Assembly (NCBI GenBank): GCA_946406115.1
Contig: OX291553.1
Coordinates: 7,321,001-7,385,000, forward strand
From: Apoda limacodes
Lineage: Eukaryota > Arthropoda > Insecta > Lepidoptera > Limacodidae
Length of the DNA stretch: 64,000 bases
Direction of reading: 5' to 3'
The translations under genes were made by a program, and so were the position numbers. Positions 34,351-46,762 of this stretch are shown piece by piece (position 1 is the stretch's first letter; each line of letters opens with the position of its first letter). The notes beneath the pieces are model-generated. The model saw only the letters and a list, made by a program, of their open reading frames with translations. It made no database searches and was not told the DNA's origin.

Positions 34351-34812
34351 TTAAGAGGCAGATATGGGCCAGAAAGCTCAATTCTTTAATACTAACGATG
34401 TGCATATATATACTAAAAATCATTACACAATGTCATATACATTACTATGAGACATATTCATTTCTTCTTTAGTAATTTCTACCGTGATAATGCCTTGAAC
34501 TTTTAGTCAATGCCCTAGATAACAACAAATTACAATGATTTGACTGACTTTCATACTAAGCAAATACAATACCTATTCGCTTAAAAATTTGCTTAAGTGT
34601 TTGAACAATGGTCATTTTCAGACGTTAATTGCAATAAATACAATAAATAAAAATCATTAAGTAAGGATTTTCAGACGTTAATTGCAATAAATACAATAAA
34701 TAAAAATAGCTCAAGTTATATAACTTGAGCTTACGTAAACTTTTTTAAATCTTGAGATGATATGGGATTTTCAACAAAATTTGCACAAAAATCTGCGTAT
34801 TTACGTGATTCA
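34351..34812. repeat. Repeat family C, copy 4, with 53-bp duplication and palindrome
   Basis: Head 'ttaagaggcagatatgggcc', end 'aaaatctgcgtatttacgtg'. A 53-bp segment beginning 'ttttcagacgttaattgcaa' is tandemly duplicated (34615 and 34668). It is followed by a perfect 24-bp palindrome at 34708-34731 (half site agctcaagttat). Confidence 0.82.
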
Positions 34813-34994
34813 CCCTAATATCTTGACTTTACATACAAGCATTACTTGTTGGGTTGTCGACTTTAAATTATTAAAGACTTTCGTATTGTAGTTTAAGATG
34901 TTTATGAAATCAAATGTTAACTTTTTTTTTGATCCCAAATAAATGGAGTTTTGTTATTATATTATGTGCAAAAATATACAGGGTTAGTATAATA

Positions 34995-35195
34995 ATTAGC
35001 AATACTGCCTCTGCGCTCGGTAGGGAGTTCAAACGGAAATCTGTCTGCTGAACTAAGGATTGGGTTCGACTCCCACACGGGAATAACATTTGTGTTTTCT
35101 TTATTCTGGGTGTTATTTATGTATGTGCTTACAAAACAAGAAGGTACATAAGTATGGGTACCAGTTGTCTCCTAGGTGCCTATAGTACCTACACG
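34995..35195 (+). mobile_element. tRNA-derived SINE, plus strand
   Basis: The head contains a perfect B box ggttcgactcc (35063-35073) downstream of 'gcctctgcgctcggtaggga', then 'aacatttgtgttttc', 'tatgtatgtgcttac' and 'gggtaccagttgtctcc'. These match the reverse of the body text at 56400-56600 and 28660-28800. Confidence 0.72.
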
Positions 35196-36654
35196 TTGAA
35201 GACCAGATGGCGTTGTGTGATATGCCCAGGAATATTTTTATATTATTGTTTGATTTTTATTTGCTTAGTTAAACCGGAAAACATTAAATATGTTTTCAAG
35301 GTCCTCATGCCCTTAATTTTTTAATTTATGTTGAAAAAGAATATAAAAAATCTCCAGCATGACTTTTAAATCAATAGAATTAACACGTTTATAGAAAATC
35401 TCATCTTAAGGTTTTTGTAAGCAATAGAATTCCTAAAGCTGTAAAAATGTTACACGTAACCTACTTTTCCCACAGATGATATTTAGCAATTCGCAGAATT
35501 CTGTTAATTCCTTCTAGCTCTTATTCCATTAAACTTGAATATTGGTAACAGCTATTTTGAATTCCTCTTAAATGATAAAAAAAATTAAAAACGATTAAAA
35601 AACAGGTCCGCCAGAGATGGTTTTCTATTTATTCTACTAGCATTATCTTGCCACTATATCCCTTTAGACTTTTAAAATTTAAAGTGTTTAGACCTACAGG
35701 TTTGGGCTGTGCGTTGATAAGTCATAGAATTAGACAGGCAGTCTACTTTTGTATAAAAATGTACATATATAATTGTAGAATCAATCAATTTCTTTTTTCA
35801 TTTCCTTATTAAATACTAATTTACATACGAGAGTTTATGAATACGCAGGCACATCATCTCAGTACAGTCGAGTTTTTATTCTGTTTGAATAACTTTTTAA
35901 TGTTATTTAGCTAATATCTCTATTATTCTATGTCTCTAATAAACAAATAAATTCTAAACACTTCATCCTTCTTCAAAACCACACAGGACACAACTTAATA
36001 GCCGAGGCATTAACTAGTTACTTATATTGTTAGCAAACAATAGTTTTATGGTTATTTTATGGGCCAATTAATACTATCCACAACATTCATTATAGTGAAG
36101 CAACCCTAATTACTCTTTAGGTTATTATAAAGGGAGTAGATACTATGTAGTTACTTTCATAGTTAATTATTCACGATTAAGAAAAAATTGAATCAATTGA
36201 AAATATTTTTTTACTAATTTAATATTACAGAACAGGTAATTTTACTTAGTTATCCAAAGCTATATTAATGGCTATTTCGAGTTGAGAAAATAGTGTAGAA
36301 CTAAATATATTTATTATGGTATAAAATATAGAATAAATTGTAGGTATATCATTTTAGACCTGTAGCTTTCCTAAATACCTTCTTTAAAGTCCTTGAACAT
36401 ATTAATAAGTAAAAATAGTTTTGTAATATATAGCCTTGTAAATTATTTATTTTTATATTTCTCTGGTCTTACACAAAACAAAACATTAACCTTTACGGTT
36501 TACCACGTTTCGGCCAGGCTTGGGGAATCTAAAAAATATGTGTACAAAACACGATAGTATAAAAAGTATTCTAGTTAACTACTTAAAAAAAGACTTCTTT
36601 ATCTACCCAAAATCTGACAAATGACTTTTCATTTATAACCGAATATGGCTTTTA

Positions 36655-37040
36655 GCCCAAGCAAGCGCAGAAAAACGACGAAACAAAGTAATAGATATTT
36701 ATCTAGATAGCAAAAAGAAGGTCCTGGGTATATTTCTTGCCCTTGTTAAAGTTTACGACACTGATTATATCCTTGCATTTACACATACGCTGGGAAATAT
36801 AGGTATAAGCAGAGTACTAATATCAATGCGATCTTACACAATGTATTAAATTAGACAATTTTACAAAGCAACGAGTGCCTTTTCACCTATGGAGTGCCCC
36901 AGGGTAGGGTTCTTTGGCCGATTTTGTTTTTCGTTTATATTGACGGTCTAGGCTTGATCGCCCTACCGAAAGCTAAAATCGTCACCTTTTCGATGCATGT
37001 ACTATATTCAGTGCAAAGACATGGCATAAAATATGGAATA
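36655..37040 (+). pseudogene. LINE reverse transcriptase fragment (third type)
   Basis: The + frames read DSKKKVLGIFLALVKVYDTD (motif A region, usual FLDLxKAFDT, here the acidic residues are damaged) and, after a stop, GVPQGRVLWPILFFVYIDGL (usual GVPQGSVLGPILF), then LPKAKIVTFSMHVL where YADD should be. Catalytic Asp residues are lost. A short palm-domain remnant with no other parts nearby. Confidence 0.8.
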
Positions 37041-37352
37041 CTAGACTTTGCCAGCGGCTCCGCCCGCCCTAAATTCGGTTATCGGCGTGGAACTCCTTAA
37101 TTAACTCCAATTAATTAGTTAAACCAATGAATTGCTATAGCGTGCTATAGGTGCAGCAATAGTTCGTTTAACTCTGTTATAGTTATTCCCGTAGAAACTT
37201 TTAGGGATAAAAAGTAGCCTATATGCTATTCCAGGACCTAACCTATATGTATGCTAAGTTTTATCCCGATCCGTCCAGTGGTTGAAGCGTGATTGAGTAA
37301 CAAACATCCATCTAGACATACAAACTTTCACATTTATAATATTAGTAGGATA
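37041..37352. repeat. Repeat with 'gactttgccagcggctccgc' head and 'ttataatattagtagga' tail
   Basis: Contains 'cccgtagaaacttttaggga', 'aaaagtagcctatatgctat' and 'catacaaactttcacattta'. This is the classic layout of short RTE-linked repeats in moth genomes. Non-coding. Confidence 0.7.
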
Positions 37353-38342
37353 CGGGTTTTCTTTATCGGGTTTCAATGCTGTGTGTAAATAGTAACGATA
37401 AAACTTCCTTACTTTAAACGTGGTAATTACAAAGTATCTTACCTTCTTCATAAAAAAATTCTTGCTGTATACTTAGGCCAAGTCAGAAGTCGTAACGGTT
37501 ACAATCAGCCAATACCTCGACAACGTCTGCCAATTTGTACTGTGCCAGCATGTTTGACTGTAGTCGTAGTGGTAAAACAAAGTTTTCGTCAAAGACAGAA
37601 TTTTAATTTTTTTGCAACAAAACTAAAGGTTTTTATGTGATAGTAATTTGGATTCGTCAGCACGGTAGAAGTTTTTATTCAATAAGCCAATGAATTGAAA
37701 AAAGACAAGTACCTGCTTACCACAGTAAGTATTGGTATCTTATCGTCAACTTCATAACGACGGCCCGATGTGGGGTGACGTCTTGGAGGGCCTGATACTG
37801 CCACTACGTTTAATCTCCATACAATAGCTTATTAACGTTTCTAGCACGTTGCTTTCCTAACATGCAGTCATTTCTCTGTAGTTCAAACGTAACACGCATT
37901 GTATAGTATGATATATTGTACATCAATTTATTTATGTCATAGTAATGAATGCAGTGGGTGGTTTGACCGCAGTGTCAATATCAGCTGGCCTCGCTTAGCT
38001 ATATTTGAGCGATATCAGCTCAAACGAGTGGGTAAACCGATGGATGGATAGGCGTCGTATCTTCATGTAGTATACTATAGTTTTATTTTTAATTGATTTG
38101 TTAATATGCACATGTATTGAAACAAGTTTATATTTTCTAGATTCTTCTTTTTCTGCTTTTGTTTTATTTGATTAAATGATTTATGGAAAGAATAAAAGAT
38201 AAAAATTAAAACCAAATCATTTTTTTTTTCGTAACTAGGATTTTAAGTTTTATGACTCAACTTGATTTGTAAAGATGTGTTCTTGATTTTACATAGGAGT
38301 ATTAAAGCTATTTACTTGTCTCTTTTGTACGCATGTATAATA

Positions 38343-38622
38343 TAATATCTATAATAATTATATATCAACTTTGAGTTTGTTCGTTGTTGGTTTGTGTTGT
38401 TTGCGTGGCTTCACGTCGCAACCGAAAAACCTATTGAACTGAAATTTGACACAGAGATAGTTAAAGAGACGAAAAAAGACATATAGGCTTACTCAGAAAA
38501 TTTTAAATTTCCTGAAGAAATAACTATAACCGAATTCCATGTTTACGAATAAAAAGTTGCCATAAAAATCCCTCGCAGTTGACCGAATTCAGCGCAGGCG
38601 GACTCGCTGGCAAAAGCTAGTA
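38343..38622. repeat. 'ggcaaaagctagta'-ending repeat
   Basis: Text 'gtttgttcgttgttgg', 'ctgaaatttgacacagagat', 'acatataggcttactc' and the end 'ctcgctggcaaaagctagta'. The same family as 55535-55758 and 62345-62530. Non-coding. Confidence 0.7.
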
Positions 38623-40781
38623 AATACATAAATCAAAAACATTTTTATTAAATAGTAACTCAAACAACACCTGAAATCTCTAACGAGTTCCGTAACCTTG
38701 TCCATAAATTTTCGATACAACTTGGTCATTTCCACTTTTTCTTCAAGCTACATTTGAGGGTTAAAGAATGCAATAGGTGCACGCCACCTTGCTCTGATTG
38801 ATTTATCCCTCTTGTTTGTCACGAGACCGATTTATTTGAATTCCTGCCAGAGGGCGACGCTAGAGGATTAATATCGAGCAGACCTCTACCATATATCCCC
38901 GACTTTCTGCAATAATTCAATATTTCATCTTCAAGCCAGGCCTACGCCGTAAATTAACATACAAATGTCAATCGTTTCATGAATAAAAATGTATTGGATT
39001 TAGTGGAATGACTTGCGATTGGAGACCGTTTAGGTTTGGCGTCGAATTTTTATGATATCCGCGAAAAGTATCGCTTATTTTTAATAGAACTGTAAAAATG
39101 TGTTCTATTTTGGTCACTAAAGTCAGAAATTGTTTCTTAGTTTTACCTCTGGTTTCACCCTGCGGTTTTATTAATAGTGCGCTACTATTTTATTTGATAA
39201 AGAAACTTGAATATACGTTTTTTAATTAAAAATTTAAATTTAAAAAAATAAATTTATATATATTTTTTTTTGATTAGTAATGGAATAATCCCAACTGTTA
39301 TAAACGTGAGTTGGATTTTTATATGTGATATTTTTTACCAAGACTAGTGTTCTGTAGTTTTGTATCACGCTCCCACTAGACCGATTTCTCTTGTTGTACC
39401 TATAATTTTCCATTCCAAGCGTATAAGCATGTTCACTGAACCAAGCGAAAAAATTCCACTACGACTTTATCTCAACGCATCTATAGGGAAACCTGTTTGT
39501 AATTTTAAACCTTATGTTTAAAAAGACATGAGAACCAGTACCGCGGAGCATTAAAGTCTTTTCGTTACTTTAAATTTGACACTCCGATTACGATAAACCA
39601 CCACTACTACCATCGCGAGTACAGCATTTACGAAATATCTTTAGTCTTACCCGTCAAAAAATATTAATTCTTATGCCGTATAATTTTTTTTTATTAGTAG
39701 ATTACTGCTACGGCCCGCAAATGTAGTATAACCGGGCGATCGTGAGTATATAAAACTCATGAAAAACTGTAAGCGTGAAATAAGCACTTAACCTCTTCAT
39801 TTGATTGTAACAAATGTTTATACCTAATAATGTCACATTATATATATAATCACATTAGTTATTCTTATTACATTACACCATATCAATGACTAATCCGTTT
39901 CTGATGGAACTTTAACTGAATGACACAAACTATAATTATGTAATTCATTGTTACTCACAAAATTAAACCAATTGTTGTTTTATACGAACTACATGAAAGA
40001 TGAAGTAACAATAATTCAGATAGATATGTTGAGATAGCATACCGGCCATGTGAAAAGGATACATAAAAGTTTATTTTCTAGAAAAATTAAAATTATGAGG
40101 TTTTGAAGATTCAAGAGCTACCACACTCAGAAAGAAATTATAAAAAACCTACTACTACTCACTGCATATAAATATTGCTAAATTGCTGTCTTAAATTTAT
40201 TTATTAATAAACAAGTCGAAGATATATTTTTAGAATTGATAATGGTTGGAAAGATAATATAGTAGAATTTAAGTAAAATTTTCAAAGATGTAATATAATA
40301 TAGAAAAGTTTGTAAAGAAGATGTAGAAGAATTTAAAAAGTTCTCAAAGAAGATGTAGTAGAATTAAGAAAGGAGGGAGAAGGATTAAAAAACATTTATG
40401 ATATAGATATTACGAGATGAATGTCAAAGGAAGACAGAAGTAGATAATGAAGACCTCAAGTGTCTTAAGATCAGATTTGCTAGGAAGATCTTAAAAGTAG
40501 TACCTACATTACAAATATTTTTATGAACTGTTTCATGTTCGTATTTGTTTATTTTTTTGCCATATGTCTTTCATAGAATTTAAGTAAATGCTATCATGCA
40601 TTTCTGTAGCATATAACTTTCATTGGGATATCTTTCTGCCTCTTTTTTGTATTACCCACGTCCTTATTATCATATAATCGTATCACAGTGATACGTTATC
40701 AAAATCACTCATTTCTATGTTACGCGTTGTCTTATCATAAGCATCTTAAATGCCTCTATCATAATTATCTCGTGCGGTTTT

Positions 40782-41125
40782 TGATCTGCACTCGCAAGCT
40801 ACTTGAAACCATGTAGCCTTATCAGCATCATACGTCCCCGCTGATGGGCTACGGCAACCTTCACCAAGAGTGATTTGGGCTATAGTCCACACGCTAGCCC
40901 AGTGTGGATTAGGGACTTCAAATACGTCTTTTACTTGTCGTATGCAGGTTTCCTCACGAGGTTTTCCTTTACCGAAAAGCCAGTGGTGTAACTAATCTAA
41001 AAAAAGAAATTGAGAAAAAGACTCATAGGCACATGCCGGTCTCGAAACCCCTCGGCCACCACCGACGACAGATTATCTTCATCGACACCACAATCGATCC
41101 CACTATTTGAACCTGGAATCAAACT
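40782..41125 (-). repeat. SINE-like repeat ('gcaggtttcctcacgaggtt')
   Basis: 'cccgctgatgggctacggca', 'acttcaaatacgtctt', 'atgcaggtttcctcacgagg' and 'ttttcctttaccg' are followed by 'catgccggtctcgaaaccc' and 'atttgaacctgga', which resemble reversed tRNA-like B boxes. Common short interspersed repeat layout in moths, head at right. Confidence 0.62.
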
Positions 41126-41874
41126 AAAAAGTTTTTCAAAAATATTGAACCAGCGGTTTCTAACGATTTCCGGGCAAAAAATCAAATTTCTATGTAATAT
41201 ATAATTTATTCCTGGTTTCACACACAAAGTAACAAATTTGCCTGCGCAATACTATAGGTAATTTTGCCACAGATATCTTCTTTCTACCACTACCAATCCT
41301 GCAATGCGGTCAGATTTTTTATTTGTATATGATAATTTTTGGATACCTATTCGTAATTTGATCTGCGCTATTTGGTAACAATTATTATCTATCAAGTGAC
41401 AGTTAACTGCCAGTATTATTACATGAAAGTTATGCGCATACTTAACAGATCGTTTCAAAATTCAAAATTTAAATGTATTCATCATTAGATATTCATTAAA
41501 TGAAAATTGTAAAACGAAATGGTGTAGTGGCGAGCCCTCAACATATACATACTTACTTAAGCAATTTCTAAATACGCGTAAATCCATTTAGTTGATTAGA
41601 TATGAATGAATGTGGCTGAAAGCTAATTCGTAGATAAAGAGAAGATTTAATTTGAATTTTTACATTTAATTACGTGTCAAAGAAAATGCAAACAGTGTGT
41701 CTTAAAGACAGAGCTTTATATACAATTAGTTTTAGAAAATAGAAACGTTAGGTTAGGTAAAATGTATAGAAAACATTAGTAGAAACGTTAGGTCACTTTG
41801 AATTTAATTTGCACTTTGATTTAAAAAACATCTATACCACAAATCATTAAGCTCTGAATAGCGGAAACTAAAAG

Positions 41875-42145
41875 GACAAATTTTAGTTCTTTTTAGTTTA
41901 GGGTCGCACCATCTATTTGCATGTCAGTGGAGGCACCCCGAATTATATTGGTTTTTTTAAAAAAAAAATTATGGACCATTTTGTTGTAGCGGGTGTAATG
42001 AGCTGTAACTACTAAAATGTATGTCAAATTTAATTAAATAGCTTTAATAGTCTATGAATAATATGACTGTGATATACGGATGCATGGACGGAAGAACACA
42101 GGACGAAACTATTAGGCTTTCTTGTTTGACTACAGAACCCTCAAA
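41875..42145. repeat. Diverged 'ggttctgtag' type repeat
   Basis: 'gtcgcaccatctatttgcat', 'catggacggaagaacac', 'gaaactattaggctttc' and 'ctacagaaccctc' read as a diverged, reversed copy of a common moth repeat ('ggttccgtagtc...ccgtccgtctg'). Non-coding. Confidence 0.5.
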
Positions 42146-42231
42146 ATACAATTGAATGCTGCTAATTTATATACAATTTAAGTAATCAAATACTTAATTA
42201 TTAATGTTCGAGATACAACAAATTTTACATC

Positions 42232-42450
42232 AACAAAAAAAATTAGTGTCGGACAACCGTCCGGAATCGTGACAACTTGTGCCTTTCACTTTTTATGTCT
42301 GTCTCTCTCGCTCTTAGGCGGGCTAACCATGCCGCGTGCCTCTCACTCGCTCTCATTGTGAGCGCATAACGTGAGCGGAGCGTAACGCAGTTTCTTGAAG
42401 TGTCACCCGGCAAACCAATTTATAAGACGTTGTCACGTCAAAATTAGACA
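42232..42450. repeat. GC-richer unclassified repeat-like segment
   Basis: 'atcgtgacaacttgtgcctt' and 'gacgttgtcacgtcaaaa' form short inverted words (gtgacaac/gttgtcac) near the two ends. The interior has 'ctctctcgctctt', 'gagcgtaacgcagtttcttg'. Composition differs from its neighbours. Probably a mobile element; class unknown. Confidence 0.45.
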
Positions 42451-43315
42451 GCAAACTAGCTAACTTCACCATACAAAAAAGCTTCTCCCCCAGCAAACTA
42501 AATTAGTAATATTATGCTGATTGCAGATACAATACTAACATATGTCTAGAATTTATCTAATTAACATCTCGCATAAGAATTTACGGTGCAACAAACTTTT
42601 CTGGCCTTTTAAACTTGGGTGTTTGGTCGCTAGTGTCGTTGTAATTTCACACCATTTCAATGTGTGACTGTAGTTTTGATTTAAGACCACCGGGTTAGGA
42701 AAGTTTGAAGCACTATAGCTTCGGCTAATAGAAATAGGGCCAATATAATTGATATTCACAGTGCCAGGGCCAAGTCGCGGACGTGACCTCTAGGATTATA
42801 CTAAAGAGTCTTAATAATTGCATTAATCATGAAATTACGAATATGAGATCGTCGATTTCCGTCCGAGTGTCGTCGTTAATGTCTGCCCACTGGGCGACCT
42901 TTGCGCGGGCGACGTACAGTCAGCCGCATGAATACAACGAAAAATTCTTTTAGGACTACGTCATTGTTTCGGAGGTGTTAGAAAAATCTCTGTTTCACAT
43001 CTACATAGTTATTTATCAATTTATATTTTTTTTAAATTTATGACGTTGTTACGACAAAAAATGTATAATAATGCTTTTAATGCAGATTTTAATATACTTA
43101 GTCAGTCAAATGTCTAAAAACGTGCAATTTTTTACAAATTTAAAGAATATGAAAAATATTAAAGTTTTAATCGCATTAACTTGACTAACAAAAGCACAAT
43201 TCAGTATTAATTAACTTGTATGCTAAAACAGCGTCAAGATTGTGTTAAATTTAAATTTTTTTTTCTATACCACTAGGGTGGCAAACAAGCTTACGGCCCG
43301 CCTGATGGTAAGCGG

Positions 43316-45610
43316 TCACCGTAGCCTATGGACGCTTGCAACACCAGGGGTATCACTTGCGCGTTGCCGACCCTTCAGAAATCTAATAACTTCTTTCTTG
43401 AAGAACTCCATACTGTAGTCCTTGCAGAAAACCTTGGCAGGGAGCTCATTCCACAACTTAAGCGTTCGCGGGAGGAAGTTTCTCTGAAACCGCACTGTAC
43501 GCGACCATTTAGGTTCTAAAGTGTGAGAATGAATTCCCTGCCGATGGCGAGCGGTGCGATGGTAGAAAGTAGCCGTGGGCATCATTTCGAACAATTCCTC
43601 AGAACACAACCCATTGTACAAGCGGTAGAACACACACAGTGAGGCAAAGTCTCTCCTCAGACTTAAGGGCTCGATACCGCAAGTGAGTTTGGAATCGTCG
43701 ACAATTCTCACAGCCCGTCGTTGAACCGAGTCAAAAGGGCCAAGCTGGTATCCGGGTGCACCTGCCCAGAGATGGCAGCAGTACTCCATATGGGGCCGAA
43801 CTTGCGACTTGTAAAGTAACAACCTTTGCCCCGACGTGAAGTACTGCTTCGCTCTGTTGAGTACACCAAGTTTTTTGGACGCCAGCTTCACCTTATCTTG
43901 TAAATGATCTCGGAACTGAACGTCGCTGGAGATGTCGACACCAAGGATCCCAATGCTCTTGGAGATGGAGAGGGGAGTGTTCTGGAATTGTGGGACCACA
44001 GTGAATGGAGTTTTCTTAGCGGTGAACGCGCACACTTGTGTCTTTGTAGGGTTGAATCGGACCAAGTTTACCCGTCCCCAGTCAGAGACCTGGGACAGTG
44101 TGGTCTCGATTTGAGACACAAGTTCTCCGCGGTTTTCCTCCACAACGGAATGAGGGATGTTTGCACGACCCGTGTAAAAAGCGTCTCCTGTACTGTCATC
44201 TGCATAGCAATGTATGTTGTTGATGTCCAACATGTCATTGATATGCAGTAGAAACAGCGTAGGAGACAGCACAGAGCCTTGCGGGACATCAGCATTAATG
44301 TCCATGCTATCAGAGCAACTACCGTCAACTACGGTTCGTATGCGTCTGCCGGACAAAAAGCTAGCCACCCATTTGCACAAACCCTCGGGCACTCCGTAAG
44401 ATGGCAACTTCGATAGAAGACCGCGGTGCCAGACCCGATCGAACGCCTTCGCTATGTCCAGGCTACATGCCAATGCCTCCCCCTGACTCTCAATGGCTAG
44501 TGCCCATCGTCGTGTGAGATACACTAGAAGGTCACCAGTCGAGCGACCGTGGCGAAAGCCATATTGACGGTCACTGACCAGATCGTGTACTTCTAGGTAT
44601 CTTAGAAGCTGTGTGTTGATCACACGCTCCATCACCTTAGAGAGGAGAGAGGTAATAGCGATAGGCCTGTAATTCGATGGATCTGATCTATCGCCCTTTT
44701 TGGGCACCGGGTGCACATTCGCAGTCTTCCATGAAGACGGAAATTGCCTAGTATGGTAGGAAAGCGCGAAGAGGCGCGTGAGTACAGGACATAACTTAGG
44801 AGCACACTGCTTAAGCACCACTGCTGGTATACCGTCTGGCCCACTCGACTTATGAACGTCTAGAGAAAGCAACGCCCGCCTGACCTCCCGCTGCGTTATG
44901 GAGATTTCCGGCATGGTCTTACCGCACCACGGTATAGTAGGTGGTACAGCGCCTTCATCGTTCATATTCGAGTTCGAGGCAAAGAGACTGCCCAGTAGAT
45001 CGGCTTTCTCTTTAGCACTATGGGCCAAGTCACCATCGGTCTTTCGCAGTGGTGGTAACGACGACTGGCAGAAGTTCCCTTCGGCAGCTTTGGCAAGCGA
45101 CCAGAAAGCACGACTCCCAGAAGGATAGCTCGCAAGTCGCCCACCTATTTTGCCGATGAATTGGAATTTTGCTCTGGCAGTTGCTTTCTTACTGAACCTC
45201 GAGGCAGCATTTAATTTGCGTTTTAACTCAGAAATATTCGGATCCTTATTAAAACGAGCCGTGGTCCAAGCCTCATATGCATTTTTCTTAAGAATTTTAG
45301 CTTTTCTGCAAGACCTATTGAACCACGGTCGTTTTTTGACGCCGGCAGCTACTCGCGGGTTAGGAATATAGCATTCCATACCAGCAAGGATTGTCTCAGT
45401 GACTGCGGCTGCGCAGACGTCGGGATCTTCTGAGTTAAAGCAGATCTGCCTCCACGGGTACGATGCGTAAAATTCTCGCAATCCATCCCAGTCTGCCGAC
45501 TTATAGTGCCACACACGACGCCAATTAGTTGGCCCAGAAGGATCAGGTTGTGTGCATGACACTTGAGTCCGAACGAGACAGTGGTCCGAGGAGCCAAGAG
45601 GCGCATCCAC
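43316..45610 (-). CDS. LINE reverse transcriptase (764-codon open frame)
   Basis: A non-LTR reverse transcriptase that copies the element's RNA at a nicked genomic site. From the first Met: GSSDHCLV (6-13) is the closing His motif of the AP endonuclease, so the true protein began upstream. SGPDGIPAVV (256-265), NYRPI (314-318), GFRHGRSTGD (351-360), SLDIAKAFDRV (383-393, motif A Asp), VPQGSVLSPTLFLLH (442-456) and the catalytic YADD (469-472) follow; the thumb and C-terminus have LLLYKSQVRPHMEY and HLWAGAPGY. No RNase H domain is seen. The RT frame is fully open with all catalytic motifs. The endonuclease is disabled by a deletion upstream, so the whole protein cannot be made as one chain. 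Confidence 0.92.
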   Translation of the reverse strand: MDAPLGSSDHCLVRTQVSCTQPDPSGPTNWRRVWHYKSADWDGLREFYASYPWRQICFNSEDPDVCAAAVTETILAGMECYIPNPRVAAGVKKRPWFNRSCRKAKILKKNAYEAWTTARFNKDPNISELKRKLNAASRFSKKATARAKFQFIGKIGGRLASYPSGSRAFWSLAKAAEGNFCQSSLPPLRKTDGDLAHSAKEKADLLGSLFASNSNMNDEGAVPPTIPWCGKTMPEISITQREVRRALLSLDVHKSSGPDGIPAVVLKQCAPKLCPVLTRLFALSYHTRQFPSSWKTANVHPVPKKGDRSDPSNYRPIAITSLLSKVMERVINTQLLRYLEVHDLVSDRQYGFRHGRSTGDLLVYLTRRWALAIESQGEALACSLDIAKAFDRVWHRGLLSKLPSYGVPEGLCKWVASFLSGRRIRTVVDGSCSDSMDINADVPQGSVLSPTLFLLHINDMLDINNIHCYADDSTGDAFYTGRANIPHSVVEENRGELVSQIETTLSQVSDWGRVNLVRFNPTKTQVCAFTAKKTPFTVVPQFQNTPLSISKSIGILGVDISSDVQFRDHLQDKVKLASKKLGVLNRAKQYFTSGQRLLLYKSQVRPHMEYCCHLWAGAPGYQLGPFDSVQRRAVRIVDDSKLTCGIEPLSLRRDFASLCVFYRLYNGLCSEELFEMMPTATFYHRTARHRQGIHSHTLEPKWSRTVRFQRNFLPRTLKLWNELPAKVFCKDYSMEFFKKEVIRFLKGRQRASDTPGVASVHRLR

Positions 45611-45761
45611 TGAGACGGAGTACCCGTCCGGACGAGTAGTCAGCAGAAGGTCCAGTAAGGAGCTCGTATGTTCCTCTATATCTGGTATTCTCGTTGGAGA
45701 AAGTACCAGCTGAGAGAATCCATAGGTCAGAGCAAATTCATGAGCAGATATCCCAGCATAG

Positions 45762-46244
45762 TTATTGGTTCGAGAAAATAACTAGTTCTGCTGTGGGATA
45801 TTGCTCTAGAACTTTGTCAGTCGTCAAACTCAGGTGCGTGAAGAGTCGAGTTACGTCCGTGTCACCGCTATGAGACCTGTATAGGCACGCATAGATACGA
45901 GTGCGGCCGCCGTAATCTACGCGCACCCACAATAACGACATGTCCCTGTCTTCAAGGCTATGAAGGCGGCGACAGCAGATATCCTCCCGGACGAACATAC
46001 ATACACCGGCACGACTCATAAAATTGTGTTCGAGTTTGTAGCCGGGATAGTGAAGGTATGATGTGTCGGCCGGGCAGGATATCTGCGTCTCCGTTAGAAA
46101 AAGAATGGTCGGCTGCGCAGTTTCGAGATGGTGGTGGACTGCGTTAAGATTTGCGTGAATACCCCTGATGTTGCAAAAATCCACATTATATGTGGATGGA
46201 GTAGCCGCTGTGCAAACTCTTTTCTTTTTCTGTCTTCTGACCAT
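45762..46244 (-). pseudogene. LINE AP-endonuclease, N-terminal 160 residues, truncated
   Basis: Starts at ATG 46244 with a basic stretch, then NIRGIHANLNAVHHHLE, FLTETQI (catalytic Glu), YPGYKL and ACLYRSHSGDTDVT, ending ELVIFSNQ. Compared with the copy at 4270-4310, a 38-bp segment encoding the GDFNAHHREWL motif is missing at about 45776. It shifts the frame and stops translation at 45762. The flanking 'tt' microhomology suggests a replication or end-joining slip. The endonuclease is therefore dead here although the RT frame is intact. Confidence 0.9.
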
Positions 46245-46762
46245 TATATATATAAAAAAAAAGTTACTAAGACTAAGGATGAGGATTCACTGCACAGACA
46301 GCATAGAGGACAAAAGGTGCGGTTCTAAGACTGCCGAAGCTCGCCACAGATGATACGGTTGCTGGCACGGCGGGCGGAAGGGCCCCTGATCCCCCTCTGT
46401 TGTAGTAGCCGGGTCCACTCCGGTCTCCTTCTCCGGCACGACTACCACTTCAGATACTTTACACAGGCTGGCGAATCAGCCTCCCAGGGCGGAGATTAAG
46501 TGATCCCTGGGTTCGGGATCCCGTTCAACCTGCGGGCGGCCAGCGGTCAGCCGTTTCATCAGGTCTCCCTGACCGCCGAACCAGCACGCCGCGTCTACGC
46601 CGAGCATGACAGCAACAAGACCGCCGGTCCTCCGCTGTCCGCGCAGCGAATCCTCAAAGAGCTCTGGCAACCTTACTCACCGCCAGGAACACAACACTAC
46701 TCAATGTTAGTGTTATTATGGCCGCGGTTTTCTGTAAGGTGGAGGTACTTCCCCAGTTCGGG

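Noticed and set aside
43328..45371. Several plus-strand frames opposite the LINE reverse transcriptase
   Set aside because: Shadows of the minus-strand RT gene; none carries a domain.
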